A DNA stretch of 64,000 nucleotides from Cricetomys ansorgei (GCA_026225945.1 JAMJFZ010001074.1:190001-254000); one strand, 5' to 3'. Numbered from the stretch's first letter, positions 19,645 through 30,284 are shown. Numbers and translations: made by a program. Notes: a model not told the origin generated them from the sequence alone.

Positions 19645-19859
19645 CAGTTATGCAAGCTGGACTCAGGGTTGAACTTAGAGGCTGGTGATCCACATCCGGG
19701 ACCCCGGCCTCGCTGGTCACTAGCCAAGAACCTGCAGGAGAGTCCTATAACCTGCCCCTGCCTCAGTTTCCTCCTTTGTAAAATAAGGGGATCAATGACT
19801 GCCTCACACCCACACACATAGGATGAGTGGAGGATCAGCAAGATCTTGTGGAGATCAAA
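19645..19859 (+). mobile_element. MIR SINE
   Basis: The segment cctgcctcagtttcctcctt followed by tgtaaaataaggggatcaat is a near-consensus MIR 3' core. Upstream, gctggactcagggttgaact and ctcgctggtcactagccaag match the MIR 5' and central core in order. The 3' end merges into sequence with two splice-donor consensus sites. Confidence 0.85.
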
Positions 19860-19879
19860 AGGTAAGTGGAGGTAAGTGG
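19860..19879 (+). promoter_or_regulatory. Tandem consensus splice-donor motifs
   Basis: aggtaagtggaggtaagtgg contains AG|GTAAGT twice, ten bases apart (after 19861 and 19871). They sit at the 3' end of a MIR, a repeat that is sometimes exonised. No matching acceptor or open frame was identified, so use is unproven. Confidence 0.35.
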
Positions 19880-21635
19880 AGGGTGTTTGTCACATAAGCT
19901 AAGCATTGACAAGGCTGGGGTATGGTACCTGATTCTGCAGTTGGGGGGAGGGGGTGGATGGCCCCTCAGGAATCCTAGAGCTGGTAGGAGTGTCATGCAA
20001 GCCTTGCTCAGGAGGAGGGAAGACCCAGGCCTGGGGGGAAGTCTGTCTGCCCTCGCTGGAATCGTACCTTTACTCTCGCACCGACTGATTTTTTGGCCCT
20101 GCCGAGCCCTGCTTCCTTGGCTGCTCTGTTGGAAGCCTCCTTACGATGCCCTCAGTCCTCCTCCTCACCCACCAACTCCAGCGTCGACAGCCAACTACAG
20201 CTCAGTGCAGCATGCCAGAGACACAAAGACAGATTTGCCCTTGGCTGGGAGACCTCCTGGGATCAGAGTGGCCTCCTAGAGCCTAGAGTCATCCATGCAG
20301 TCAGATCCCCACAGAAGCAGAGCATCGACTCATATGACCCAAACCAGGCTTGGGGTCAGCAGCTTTTTATTTACGAGCCTCTAGACTGCAGCACAAGCTG
20401 AAGTCCCCCTTCCCACCCAAGGAATGGTTGTATGGACAGCTGGTGGGTGGCATGGAGCCCCGTAATGACATGAGCCATGGGGAAGAGGGAGAAGCTACTC
20501 TGACAGTGCGTACTCACAGTGGGAGAGATTGGTCTCCCTGAGAATGGGTGGACCTCCTCGGGGGGCTGGTTCTGAGCTTGGGAACCCCAGGCCTTGCTTC
20601 TTTCCTTGTGGTGAGAAATATACTCTTTCCTTAGACCTATTCCTTCTGGCCGTGGGAGCAGGCTCCATCTGATTCTTTCTGATCTAGAACTTCCCTATCC
20701 TGAGGCCAGGCCTTGTGTTAGAGCACCTGCCCTGTCCTGCCCCTCCAGGCATCTGCTGGAATTGCTCACTCCACACAGCCTCAGTACCCCACCCCACTTC
20801 CAGCTGGGTTGGGAGTAGGTCCTCTGATTGGAGACAGTCCCGGTTGCTGGGCAGCACAGATTCCAAGGCTGGCTTCATAGAGGGAGAACGTGACACGGGC
20901 TGGACTAGTGAGCTGCCCTGGACTAGAACTTTCTTAGCTTTTGCAAACCTGTGATTGGTGATGCTCTCTGGCACAGTGAGATCGTGACCCTTCCCTAGAT
21001 CCTCGACTTAGAAGAGATTTGAGACAGTCAGACTTCCTGTAAACACTACTCCTACAAACACCTGTGTGGACAGGAGCCAGCACCAAATCTGTCTGATTGT
21101 CATCACAACAGGGACCCAACCCTGGATTTTTGTTTATGTCTACTTAAGGGTCCTTTCAAAGTCACAGTGGCTCTGCCAGGGCTATCGGTTTGGTGTACGA
21201 TATTAGCAGGGCCATATCTGTCTCCCTTCTCACAGAGCCAGAGCAGGCGAGAGGATAACTGCTCTCAAGTCCCCGGGGCGGGTTCTCGAGGCCACCTCAA
21301 GCTTCTGACAAAGCTACATGAGCACTGGGCTGGCACCACTCTGAGGGTACACAGGAACCCTTAAAACTCCAAGGCACACACCTCCACACAATAAAGGCTC
21401 TAACAAGCCCGCAGTAAACCACACTGAACCAGAAAAGTAAACTTCCACAGAGTGGGGCTGCATTAATGGGGTTGCCTGTTACTAGGCCTCAGGCTCTGAG
21501 TGATTTGTACAGATGACCTGTCCGGACAAAAGAAAAGCAGGACATGAAAGAGCTGCCCCAAATCATTACTGAGGAGGGAATGAAGTGGGAAAAAAATAGT
21601 GTTAAAACTCCAGGAGTTAGGGGAAACTGTAGTTA
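19880..21635. other. 1.75 kb with no recognisable repeat
   Basis: GC-richer than its surroundings. It contains a 137-codon open frame (19866-20279) and overlapping shorter frames that I cannot match to any family; proline/serine-rich reading is compositional. A candidate for single-copy or conserved non-coding DNA. Confidence 0.45.
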
Positions 21636-21705
21636 AGAAGATGTGTGTATATGTCTGTGTGCATGCACACGCTCGAATGCGTACACATGTGCGTGCAAAT
21701 AATAA
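21636..21705 (+). repeat. Imperfect GT/CA stretch
   Basis: GT-rich then CA-rich alternation (tgtgtatatgtctgtgtgca, tgcacacg, acacatgtgcgtgc). It can form partial self-complementary structures. Confidence 0.7.
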
Positions 21706-21987
21706 AAGCAGACATTCATCTTCACCAATGAGTGCTAGGCCCGTTCAGGAAGGGCAAAGGAGTTATTGTTAGTGGGGGATTTCCCAGGGCCCAACCAACA
21801 ACTGACACTGCAGGAAAAAGGTCCAGGGCCACTGAACAGAGCTGGAAAACGACACAGTGTGAGAGGAAATACCATATATCTCAAATTGGCTTAGCTGAAA
21901 GTCTCACCTAGATTCATTACTTTATTGTCTTGGGAAAAATCTGACACATTTTCTGCCTTACTCCAATGTAAAGCAGTCAGGAGATTA

Positions 21988-22055
21988 AAAGAAGCTCAAG
22001 AGTAGATAATTCACCTAGCATGCATGAGGGCCTGGCTTGGATCACCAGCAGTGGA
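21988..22055 (+). mobile_element. ID-like SINE, 3' half
   Basis: ttcacctagcatgcatgagg followed by gcctggcttggatcaccagc matches the ID 3' half. It leads directly into the long CA-rich array. Confidence 0.6.
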
Positions 22056-22526
22056 ACACATACATCACATGTGCACACATGCACACACACACATGTGCAC
22101 ACATGCACACACAACACATGTACACACACTATATACATGCACATACCACACCATACACATATACACACATACCACACACACACATACACACATGTACATA
22201 CGTACACACACACAGACATACCACATACACACAGACACACCACATACACACACCATACCATACCACAAACACAAACCACACATACACACACCACCTATAC
22301 ACATGCAACACATGTATACACATGCACAACACACACCACGTGTACACACGTGTACACATGCACACACACAATACACATAACGCATGTACACACACACACC
22401 ACACATATCACCCACACCCCGCATGTTCACACTTGCACACAGACACATCACATATACACACCATATCACAAACCACACACACACACACCACACAACATCA
22501 CACACACGTGCACATACATACACTAT
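22056..22526 (+). repeat. 470-bp CA-rich cryptic repeat array
   Basis: Irregular ACACAT, CATGCACA, ACCACACA and CATACACAC units fill about 470 bases. All six frames stay open over long distances only because CA-rich text lacks stop codons (four overlapping frames of 118-181 codons). No gene. Confidence 0.95.
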
Positions 22527-22705
22527 TCCATTAAAATAGTTGCATCTGTCACATTTGAAAAATAACCATATTTTAAAAACTATTTAATATAGAGTTTCAT
22601 TCTTCCAAATACCAGCTTTAATAAGAAGTTAGAAACCTGGCTGGGGCGGGGTCACTCTCTCAGGCCACAGCTATTGAAGCTGCAACAACAATGAGGTCTT
22701 TGTTT

Positions 22706-22762
22706 TGCAGGATGGAACCCAGCCCTCGTGCCCTCTAGGTGAGCTCCCCAACACCAGTTACA
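22706..22762 (-). mobile_element. ID fragment, antisense
   Basis: tgcaggatggaacccagccc, tcgtgccctctaggtgagct is the antisense 3' half of an ID element. Confidence 0.5.
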
Positions 22763-22824
22763 CTTGTTTTCTTCAAACATTTTTAAAGACTTGGATATCT
22801 AATTAAAACAAAAAACGTTTTTTG

Positions 22825-22930
22825 GAGACATGATCCCATTTCATAGCCCGAGCTAGCCTGGAACTTGTGATCCTCCTGCCTCAGCCTCTAAGTGCTGGGG
22901 TAACAGGCAAGTTGCCACCTCGTTTGAGAA
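22825..22930 (-). mobile_element. Old B1/B4-like SINE, antisense
   Basis: gagctagcctggaacttgtg, atcctcctgcctcagcctct and aagtgctggggtaacaggca. Diverged. Confidence 0.75.
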
Positions 22931-22951
22931 GGAACTCTTCCATGGCATTTG

Positions 22952-23130
22952 CAGTATGCCAAGCAGTATCAATCGTTTATGTGTATTAACTCTCAATTCC
23001 AATGCCAACTGTGTATTGTACTACTACTACTACTACTAGTACTATTACTACTACTATTTCCCCTTTAGATGTGGAAAACCTATGACTAACAAGTGGTGAG
23101 GTTGGGATTGAACCAGGGAGTCTATGCAGT
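22952..23130 (+). mobile_element. MIR SINE (reverse of the 19645 copy), with internal microsatellite
   Basis: Relative to the MIR consensus this copy is the complementary strand: tatgccaagcagtatcaatc, ttatgtgtattaactctcaa, then gatgtggaaaacctatgact, aacaagtggtgaggttggga and ttgaaccagggagtctatgc. In this orientation the usual MIR 'tactattatta' segment has expanded into a TAC array. Confidence 0.8.
23019..23056 (+). repeat. (TAC)n trinucleotide repeat inside a MIR
   Basis: About twelve TAC-like units with TAG and TAT variants, located exactly where MIR-derived sequences carry tactattatt. Confidence 0.93.
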
Positions 23131-23136
23131 CTGAAC

Positions 23137-23293
23137 TTTTTGTTCGTTTGTTTTCAAGACAGGGTTTCTCTGTTGCAACTCTGGCTGTCCTGGAACTCAC
23201 TCTGGAGACCAGGCTGGCCTCAAATTCACAGAGATCCGCCTGTGTCTGCCTCCCAAGTGCTGAGATTAAAGGTGTGTGCCACCACCGCCCACC
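23137..23293 (-). mobile_element. B1 SINE, antisense
   Basis: gttttcaagacagggtttct, ctgttgcaactctggctgtc, ggagaccaggctggcctcaa and gattaaaggtgtgtgccacc. Complete; ggttgcaac on this strand matches the window's B1 3' variant. Confidence 0.95.
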
Positions 23294-23810
23294 TTCAAAG
23301 GCAGTCTTGAGAGTCCAGTGTGCTCCTGACTCTGTCCTGTAAGCTCGCCAATGCCTTCATCCATCCTACAACCCAGCCTGTCTCAAAACCAATGTCATAT
23401 GAGCATCGTCATCGTAAACTCTGAAACCCAGCAAAGCAATTGGGTATTTGTAGGATCTCCACCGAGTTAGAAAGAAACAGGATCTGGTGACCACCTCATC
23501 AACAGAGTTACAGAAAACAGAATTTATAGTGTTCAAAACATCAAGATGCTTATTGGGAAATAACCATTGGTTACAAATATAATTCAGAGTTCTTATTTCC
23601 TTAGATCCTATAACTATAACCTAAGCTCTCTAGATGCTAATTTTACATTTGTGGGTGTCTTTGAGCAGCTCTCAAGATCTCTCGAACACCTGAAAAGCAG
23701 TTCTAGTTGAATATGATTATGTGCTAAGAAGCAGTGTTTAAGTCTCCAGAAACTCTCAGGCCCTCTCTGAGAGATCTTTTACAGTCCCTGGGAATTGGAT
23801 TCTGTGGTTC
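23294..23810. other. Unassigned non-repeat DNA
   Basis: Nothing recognisable in this AT-rich stretch. Confidence 0.45.
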
Positions 23811-23818
23811 CTTTCTTC

Positions 23819-23893
<75 letters not shown>

Positions 23894-23920
23894 TTTCCTT
23901 TCTTTTTCTTTTTCTTTTTT
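23811..23920 (+). repeat. (TTTC)n tetranucleotide repeat
   Basis: About 20 perfect TTTC units followed by imperfect T/C-rich text. Confidence 0.97.
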
Positions 23921-24199
23921 AGCACTTCAGATGCTAATGAAGACTTGTGGTTACTTTTTTTTTTTTTAAACCCAGTAAATAATTTTAAAGCATCATGTGA
24001 GCCAGTGTTAGGTGTTTTGTTTTGGAGAGAAAGGCATTAATTCCAAAAAAAAAAAAATATTGCAGAGAGCATTTTTCAAATACATTATTTGTCTACCCCA
24101 TTTTCCAATGTTGCTTATTAGATTAACCAATTGTTCTGCAGTTGAAATGGAAAAGCTAGTAAGTCAGTCATTTCCAGGATCAGTTTCTAAGTGAAATTT

Positions 24200-24870
24200 T
24201 GTTGTTTTAATAACTTTTTTGTTTTGGGGGTCACAGTAGCAGTGAAGGCCCACTAAGGGAAAGGCTGCTGTCTCCCAGCAAAAAGAATGGCTGACGTCAC
24301 GATGTTCTGTCCCTTAAGGGTTAATCCAGTAGGGCCAGCTAATCACCTGGCCAAGAGGCCACCCCACAAGAAAGGTAGGTCCACCTTAAGCAATACTAAA
24401 GAGAATAAATAATACTAAATAAATAAATAATACTAAAGGAATAATTACCCCTTTAATCAGATAAGATACTTTTCCTCCCAGAATCCCCCTGTCCGCAGGG
24501 CAGTCTCTCTGAGTGTCCTTGAAGTTGGGTCTGCCTGCTTCTCGGAGATCTGGCTAAGAAAGGCATAACTTTTCCTTTATTTGTTTGGACACTGGTCAGA
24601 CCCTAAGTCTGCTGGATCTTTGGACTCTTTTTCATCTTTGTTTTATGCTTCCCTCCCTGCCATGTGGCTGCCTGCATTTCCTGTGGCTGCCCTCCATGCT
24701 GGCTTACCTCAAACAGCACAGCCTTCTCTCTTTCTCCATGTCATCTCCTCCTCCTCCAGGCAGCTGCCAAGATCTATGGGTCTGGGATTTTTCTTTTAAA
24801 TTCTAACGGAACTGTCTTCAGGCCTCCTTTTGAGTCAATTCTTAAATTCTTTTAAAAACAAGACTTAAGA
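24200..24870 (+). other. LTR-like unclassified region
   Basis: Contains a perfect CRE palindrome (tgacgtca at 24292-24299), gttctgtcccttaagggtta, an AATAAA/AATACTAAA-rich segment near 24400-24450 and a C/T-rich part to 24760. The composition suggests a decayed LTR, but I cannot name the family or prove borders. The 24581-24855 open frames overlap in all three frames and look compositional. Confidence 0.3.
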
Positions 24871-24911
24871 ATCCTAAGAAGGTGCCCTGATTTTTCCATT
24901 CACAATTCTAC

Positions 24912-25020
24912 TCATGCATTTACTGTAGAAAATACTCGAAATACAGAAACATTAGTTACTCATAATCTTACTTCCCAGAAACATATCAGTATTTGCCCCC
25001 ATCCCTTCCCTACACACACG
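24912..25020 (+). mobile_element. Possible ancient L1/L2 fragment
   Basis: actgtagaaaatactcgaaa, tcataatcttacttcccaga and cagtatttgcccccatccc resemble a widespread eutherian L1 3' segment. Short and diverged. Confidence 0.4.
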
Positions 25021-25724
25021 TGTGTGCACCTTGTGTGACTTTGACGTCTGCTTTTCTGAGGAGCGTAGACCTATACTTTTCTGCAAGGATCGAGGCTTAA
25101 CCCTTGTCAGATGTCCCCTCATTCTAACTCTTCCCTCTGGATATTCTGGCTTGAATCTGAAGTGCCCTCATGAGTTCAAGCGATTGGTGAGTTGTAACTG
25201 GCCTGGAAGAAGTGCACACATCCTAATGAGACACCTATGCCTCTTAATCTATCAGACAATTGAAACAGTGGAGCCTGGGAAGCTGGAATTCCCGCAGAAA
25301 GCTCATGTTGGGAAGGGAAACATGGAAACCTGGTGCCAGCCAGAGGGAAAGATTGTCTTTCTGAAAAGAGATCTCACACAGTTCCAACGTGTCAGACTAC
25401 CTCGCAGGGGAAGACTGAGACCCAACAGTGATGGCTGGGCCAGTGGTGGGTGGGACCACACCTTGACCAGGAATGCTTGGTTATGCATGTCTCTGGTCCT
25501 CTGTTTAAACTTTAATGTCACTTTGGGAAACTGAAGATACATTGGAGGGAGTCACTGGATTTCTTCTCCCTCTTCCCAATGCAGCCACACTGAACAAATC
25601 ATCTCCCCCCCGCCCCTTTTTTTCTTTTTACTATTAATTCGTCTGTTTCAATTAGCTTCTCCGAGACAGGTGGCCAAACTTGGCCTTTTAGTGTGCGTGA
25701 CTTAGACTGTCACCCCAGCCCACG
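25021..25724. other. Unassigned DNA with a 170-codon open frame
   Basis: The plus-strand frame 25022-25534 is the longest in the window not obviously explained by a repeat. I see no domain, signal peptide or codon pattern that supports it, and a 79-codon frame opposes it. Most likely chance. Confidence 0.4.
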
Positions 25725-26010
25725 TTTGATTTAAAAGGTGGCACTATTTGGGAGCCGGTGGAAACTTTAGGAGGTGTGGCCTCGCTGGGCTTAGTAGGTT
25801 GCTGAGGACGCGCCTTTGAAAGCTGTGCTATGCTCTTCGTGGCTCTCTCTGCCTCTTGTGCACCAGGAAGTGAATCATCTCCTTCATCACACGCTCCTGC
25901 CACCAGGACGGTCTGTCCAGGTGTATGGGGCCAAGCAAACGAAGAAAGAACCCTCTGAAACCATGAGCCAAAGTTATCTTTCCCCTTTGAGCCGTTGTCT
26001 CAAGTATCTG
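25725..26010 (+). mobile_element. MaLR-like LTR
   Basis: ggcactatttgggagccggt, ggaaactttaggaggtgtgg, the ccaggaagtgaatcatctcc/tcacacgctcctgccaccag middle and tctgaaaccatgagccaaag at the 3' end follow the order of a common eutherian MaLR-type LTR. The copy at 54750-55156 is the same family in reverse. Confidence 0.6.
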
Positions 26011-26514
26011 GATCCCAATGACACAAGATGATAATGGGGTGAGTTCACATTTGCTCTAGCCCCTGTTGAACAGATTTCTAATGAGCACGCCCAGCCATTC
26101 CAGGGAAATCCAGGCATTTCTGAAGAGGCACTTGGGCTCAGTCTGGACCACCCTTATAGGTCCTCATATTCCTGAGAAGAGATATAACAGGAATATGGCA
26201 GAGGTTTTGTGATGTTCAAAATCACGGAGGGGAAGTTACATCATGCTCCCAGGTAGGTCTAGGGGACAAAAGTGGGAAGAGGGGGTGGCGGACACAGATG
26301 ACACTGTCTTCCGTGGGAAGCTGCGACTTCTGTTGGGTACTACTCTCTTCTCAAGATGGTTGCAAGAGGGAATACCAAGGGCCAGGAGATTTGGTGACAA
26401 TCTTCTAGTCACAAGGCACTGTGATGTATTTTCTGAGTCTGTTCTCATGCCTCTCTGAGTTATGGTTGTTGTGTACTTTCTACCCATTCCACATCAGCAG
26501 TCTAGATTGTGGCT
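26011..26514. other. Unassigned non-repeat DNA
   Basis: Nothing recognisable. Confidence 0.4.
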
Positions 26515-26590
26515 GTAGCCACAGGGCCCAGAGCAGTGCCAGGGACATATTAGGTGCCCAGTAGACATTAGCTGGGGTGAACAAACCAAT
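26515..26590 (+). mobile_element. MIR/L2 3'-end fragment
   Basis: cccagagcagtgccagggac, atattaggtgcccagtagac and attagctggggtgaacaaa match the shared 3' end of MIR and L2 ('agtgcctggcacatagtagg'). Confidence 0.65.
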
Positions 26591-27074
26591 AGCTGCTGTG
26601 GTTGCCTCTGCCTAGTATCTGCAGACTATGGACCAGCCAGCGCTCTGGGGGTTGATTCGGCTTTGGTGGATGTGCTGAAAACTGTTGGCTTCCCAAGACG
26701 AGGAATTATTTGGTTTGTTATTTTTGGGAGAACCCCCAGTCTTGGCTTTCTCAGGCTGCCGTGTAGAATAGACTGAACGATGGCTAGTTTGGGCTTTTTA
26801 CCCTCTACCAGTCAAACCCAAACTCATAATACTTGATTTGATGGACAGAAAACTGCTTAGACAATGGAATGAGAGACCTCCTACAGCCTTTCCTTTGGCG
26901 TGTGTATGTAGGGGTGGGTGAGGGGTGCCAGGATGGAGTAGGGAGATGATACGCATAAAAGGAGAAAAAAGGCGATTATTTTAAGTAGAACATACCCTTC
27001 CCAGGCATGTGACGCATAAAACTCTAATATATAGAGATCTAAAATTTGTATTTCTGTGGTGTAAGGAAACATTC
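26591..27074. other. Unassigned non-repeat DNA
   Basis: Nothing recognisable. Confidence 0.4.
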
Positions 27075-27138
27075 GTTTCTTCCTCTTTCTCTTCTCTCTC
27101 TCCCTCCCTTCCTCCCCCTCCCGCCTCTCTTTCTTTCT
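27075..27138 (+). repeat. Pyrimidine-rich tract
   Basis: tcttcctctttctcttctct and ctccctcccttcctccccct. On the minus strand it is a purine tract following an ID element's 3' end. Confidence 0.9.
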
Positions 27139-27215
27139 AGCAGTATTTGGGGTTGAACCCAGCACCTGTACATGCTGGGCAGATCCCCTTCCTCTCAGCC
27201 ACATCCCCGGCCCTA
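27139..27215 (-). mobile_element. ID SINE, antisense
   Basis: agcagtatttggggttgaac, ccagcacctgtacatgctgg and cagccacatccccggccct are the antisense ID landmarks. Confidence 0.8.
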
Positions 27216-27239
27216 TTTGCATTTTATTTAAAAGTTTTT

Positions 27240-27340
27240 GCCATAGGATTCACTAAGCCACCAGACAGGCCTTCAACTACTGATTCTCCTGTCTCTGTCT
27301 CCTGAGTAGCTGGGATTGAAGGTCTCTGCCCCCAAGTCCA
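27240..27340 (-). mobile_element. Old B1/7SL-derived SINE, antisense
   Basis: attctcctgtctctgtctcc followed by tgagtagctgggattgaagg. The gagtagctggg text is closer to primitive 7SL-derived monomers than to young B1. Confidence 0.65.
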
Positions 27341-27649
27341 GGGAGGAAACACTTATGAACTATATATCAAGTGACATTTTAGTAGTTCATAAGGCAAATC
27401 CGTTCGGCCTGTTTGGATAAGTGCAAACTGCAGTTCCACAAGTAGAAAGAGTCAAGGGATATTAAAGTCTTGTCGCAGAAGAGATGGACAATTCAAAGGA
27501 TACAGAGGAACTTCATCCCAGGCATGTCTGCTCTTCAGGCAGGAGGATATCCCCCCCCCCCCCAGTCATCCCCTTTCCCCTTTAAAAGTGTCTAAGGCAC
27601 CTACTACCTTCTCTCTTATGAAGAGTATCTAAGTCCCAATTTCCTGTCT
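27341..27649. other. Unassigned DNA with a C-run
   Basis: A run of 14 C lies at about 27551-27564. Otherwise nothing recognisable. Confidence 0.45.
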
Positions 27650-27905
27650 CCTTTTTAAGTGTATATTTTTTATTTTTAAGATGGTAATTACAAATTTTCC
27701 CCTTTCTTCTTTTCTCCCCAATCCTTCCCATGTACCTGCCTTGCTCTCTCTCGTGAACTTCGTTGTGGTTGCTAGTGTTGTTGGTCATGGTGTGTGTATG
27801 TGTGTGCGTGTTCCTAAATATATGAATACAGCCTGGTAAGTCTATCTAATGTTATTTGTATGTATATATTCTCAAGGCTGACCACTTGGTATTGGATATA
27901 TCTTG
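27650..27905 (-). mobile_element. Rodent L1 (Lx-type) 3' end, antisense
   Basis: aagatggtaattacaaattt near the terminus, gtgttcctaaatatatgaat, aatgttatttgtatgtatat and gctgaccacttggtattgga match the antisense of Lx 3' UTRs. Confidence 0.75.
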
Positions 27906-28282
27906 GATATATATTGAGATTCACATCTTGTGTGGCTCCCAGACACGTGTGCACATTCACTGATCTCTCTATGCCTTTTCTCCTTCTAATCTATTTCCAA
28001 CTTACTTCAGCGGACCTAGCATGCAACGTTTAGAAGAAACTTGAACTTCTCTGGTTAGGGCTGAAAGTGTTTGGTGACTCCACTTGGGCCAGTGCCCCAG
28101 ACGCTCATCCGCCAGGTGGCACAGGGCTGCGTGTGCAGAAAGCCTTGCCTGTGGCTCAGTGCTCCGCTGTTGCCACCTTGAAACCCCTGCAAGTTTGGGC
28201 AATGTGTCTCCTCTTTCCATCTTTGGCTGGGCTCTACAATTATGGACCAGTTTTGCCCACATATGATCCTTGTAAAATACCT

Positions 28283-28937
28283 TCTGTGATAGTTAATCTC
28301 TAAAAGATTTTAAGATTTACCTTTATTTATTTATTTAGTATCTGTTTGTGTGCATGCGCTGCGGTGTGTTGCGGTCAGAGGACAGCTTGCAGGAAGTCGG
28401 TTTTTTCCACGCAGGTGTCAGGGATTGAACTCAGGTAGTCGAGCTTGGTGGTAAGCGCCTTGACTGACGGAGCCATCTCGGAGGCCACGTCGTTAATTTT
28501 GATTATCAGTTTGATAGGACCTGGAATGAACTAACGGACACCCCTCTGGGCTGGGCTGTGAAGAGAAGAAACTGAGGAGAAAGGCCCTCCGCTTAAACGG
28601 GTGGTATGTTCTACGGCAGCCCAGACATGAAGAAGTCTGAATAACAGGTAATATTGCAATGTATTGTTATATCGCTTGCATGCCTTCTCTTCTTCTGGCA
28701 AATGCATCTATATCTTGGCTGCTGCTATTTTCTCACATTAGACTCTGACTTCTCGGCCTTTAAATATAGACGGAAAACCAGAGACTCCCCAAGATTCTTC
28801 TAGGCCTTCAACAGTAGATCAGGATTGGTAAAGTATCCAGCTAGCCTGGCCGGGGCAGATAGGTTTCAAGCCACTTTGGGAACCTTCCTCTTAGATCTTA
28901 TTACATTTGATTAGTTCTGTTCCTCTGGAGACCCCAG
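28283..28937 (+). mobile_element. Ancient LTR-like repeat split by a SINE
   Basis: gtgatagttaatctc precedes the SINE; after it come ttgattatcagtttgatagg, acctggaatgaactaacgga, cttctcggcctttaaatata and a 3' end with ttctgttcctctggagaccc. The same 3' end occurs in the repeat that ends near 32639. The family is a widespread eutherian ERVL/MaLR-type repeat that I cannot name exactly. Confidence 0.55.
28305..28487 (-). mobile_element. tRNA-headed B2/B3-like SINE, antisense
   Basis: tttatttatttatttagtat (tail), cggtcagaggacagcttgca, gtcagggattgaactcaggt, gtggtaagcgccttgactga and cggagccatctcggaggcc. The same SINE family occurs at 30096, 50343 and 60886. Confidence 0.82.
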
Positions 28938-29557
28938 CCCCATGCCAGCTTCCTCCAAAGCAGGTTTCCACAGCTCTCCTTCAACCATAACTTGCAGGCT
29001 AGTCTGCCTTGCCCAGCCTGATCCCGCTTGCCAATGAGAGTTTTGCTCCAACAAACCCACAGAAACCAGCGTCCCCTGGGGGGAGAGGTGAGGAAGAGGG
29101 TAAAGCCATGGAAACTGGAGAATGGGAGAAGAGCCCCTGAAAAGTTATCCTCCACCACAGGCCAACTCCAGAGACTCCACCAGCAGAAAGAATTCCTTCT
29201 GGCAGAAGCCCTTCCCGCTACTTTACAAATAAGAAGATTCTTGAGCAGGGAAATGCTCACATTATTGGTTTCTGTAACGCTGTGAACAAATTCACGAGCT
29301 GTTGGAGGATGTCCACTAGTGGAGATCTTGGCACAGAAGAAAATGTGAAGGAATGAGGGGAAAACTTTGGGTCTTGAAGGAGAGAAGCTTCTGGAAGTCT
29401 AGGTCAGGATCAGGTCCTGGAGTGTTAAAGAGGGCAGTCAGAAGGAGGAGTCAGAATAGCAGGGAACTGAGGCAGGGGAGTCGCTGAGGGAGCTTTTCTT
29501 TGGCTTCACAGTTTTGCTGGACTCTGAGGTCAAAAGCTGACTGCTCAGCCTCAGCCT
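28938..29557. other. Unassigned non-repeat DNA
   Basis: A 119-codon minus-strand frame (28901-29260) shows no recognisable domain and is opposed by a plus-strand frame. No repeat landmark recognised. Confidence 0.45.
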
Positions 29558-29876
29558 CTCCATGGCTGGTTTGTCTTAATTTCCTGTGACTTCCATAACA
29601 AGTGACCACATGCTGAGTGACTCCAAACAATAGGGCATTGTCCTTACAGCTCTGCAGGCTGGACATCTGAAACATAACCGTGTCACAGGCTGGGTCCCTT
29701 CTGAAGGACCCCAAGAAAGAACACATTCTGTACCTTCTTTATCTGGTGGTGATTTTCTGGCAACTTTTAATGTTCTTTGGTCACTGAAGCTCTGAGCATC
29801 TCTGTGAGTGAAGTCTTCCTTATATGGACCCGGCTCACTCCAAGTGTGAGCTTGGTCCCAGCTCCAGAACCCTACC
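29558..29876 (-). mobile_element. MLT1-like LTR, antisense, first part
   Basis: ttaatttcctgtgacttcca, taacaagtgaccacatgctg, cttacagctctgcaggctgg, catctgaaacataaccgtgt and ttctggcaacttttaatgtt follow antisense MLT1-type LTR order. The rest of the element is 2.8 kb further on, after the nested insertions. Confidence 0.65.
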
Positions 29877-30095
29877 TTAGTGACAACTGTGACTTTTACT
29901 CTGTGTTATCAACTTGGCCATGAGACAGGCCTAGGGGGTAGTAACACATTGTTTGGTGTATCTGAGATGATGTTTCCAAAGAGGCCTGACATGTGGGACA
30001 GCAACAGAGAGAGAAGGCCCTGCCCTGAATGTGTGTGGTATCAGTCAACAGGCTGAGGGTCCAAATGGAATAAAATTGGTGAGAGAGAAAGCCCA
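29877..30095 (+). mobile_element. Ancient LTR-like repeat, 5' part
   Basis: tgttatcaacttggccatga, gacaggcctagggggtagta, acatgtgggacagcaacaga and aggctgagggtccaaatgga match a eutherian repeat whose 3' end reappears at 32306-32639. It is interrupted by the SINE and the ERVK-type element. Confidence 0.6.
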
Positions 30096-30284
30096 TGGGG
30101 CTGGGGACATGGCTCGGTCAGACGGCTTGGGATCCGAGTTTAATCAGCAGAGAGACCCTATATCGAAAAAATTTTAAAATTAAAGAGGTGGACAGTGCTG
30201 AGGAAGGACATGACCGGTTGTCCTCTGACCTGCACACACATGTACACAATTTACACTCCGTACATGTGCACTTATACACACACA
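30096..30284 (+). mobile_element. tRNA-headed B2/B3-like SINE
   Basis: ggggctggggacatggctcg, gtcagacggcttgggatccg and ttgtcctctgacctgcacac with a CA-rich 3' end. The middle is rearranged (aaattttaaaattaaag). It abuts the 5' LTR of the ERVK-type element. Confidence 0.7.

Noticed and set aside
19866..20279. 137-codon plus-strand frame as a candidate exon
   Set aside because: No family resemblance, overlapping frames in the same region, and Gly/Pro-rich composition consistent with local GC content.
22020..22565. Several 118-181-codon open frames rich in His/Thr or Cys/Val
   Set aside because: They are all translations of one CA-rich array; CA-rich text lacks stop codons in most frames.
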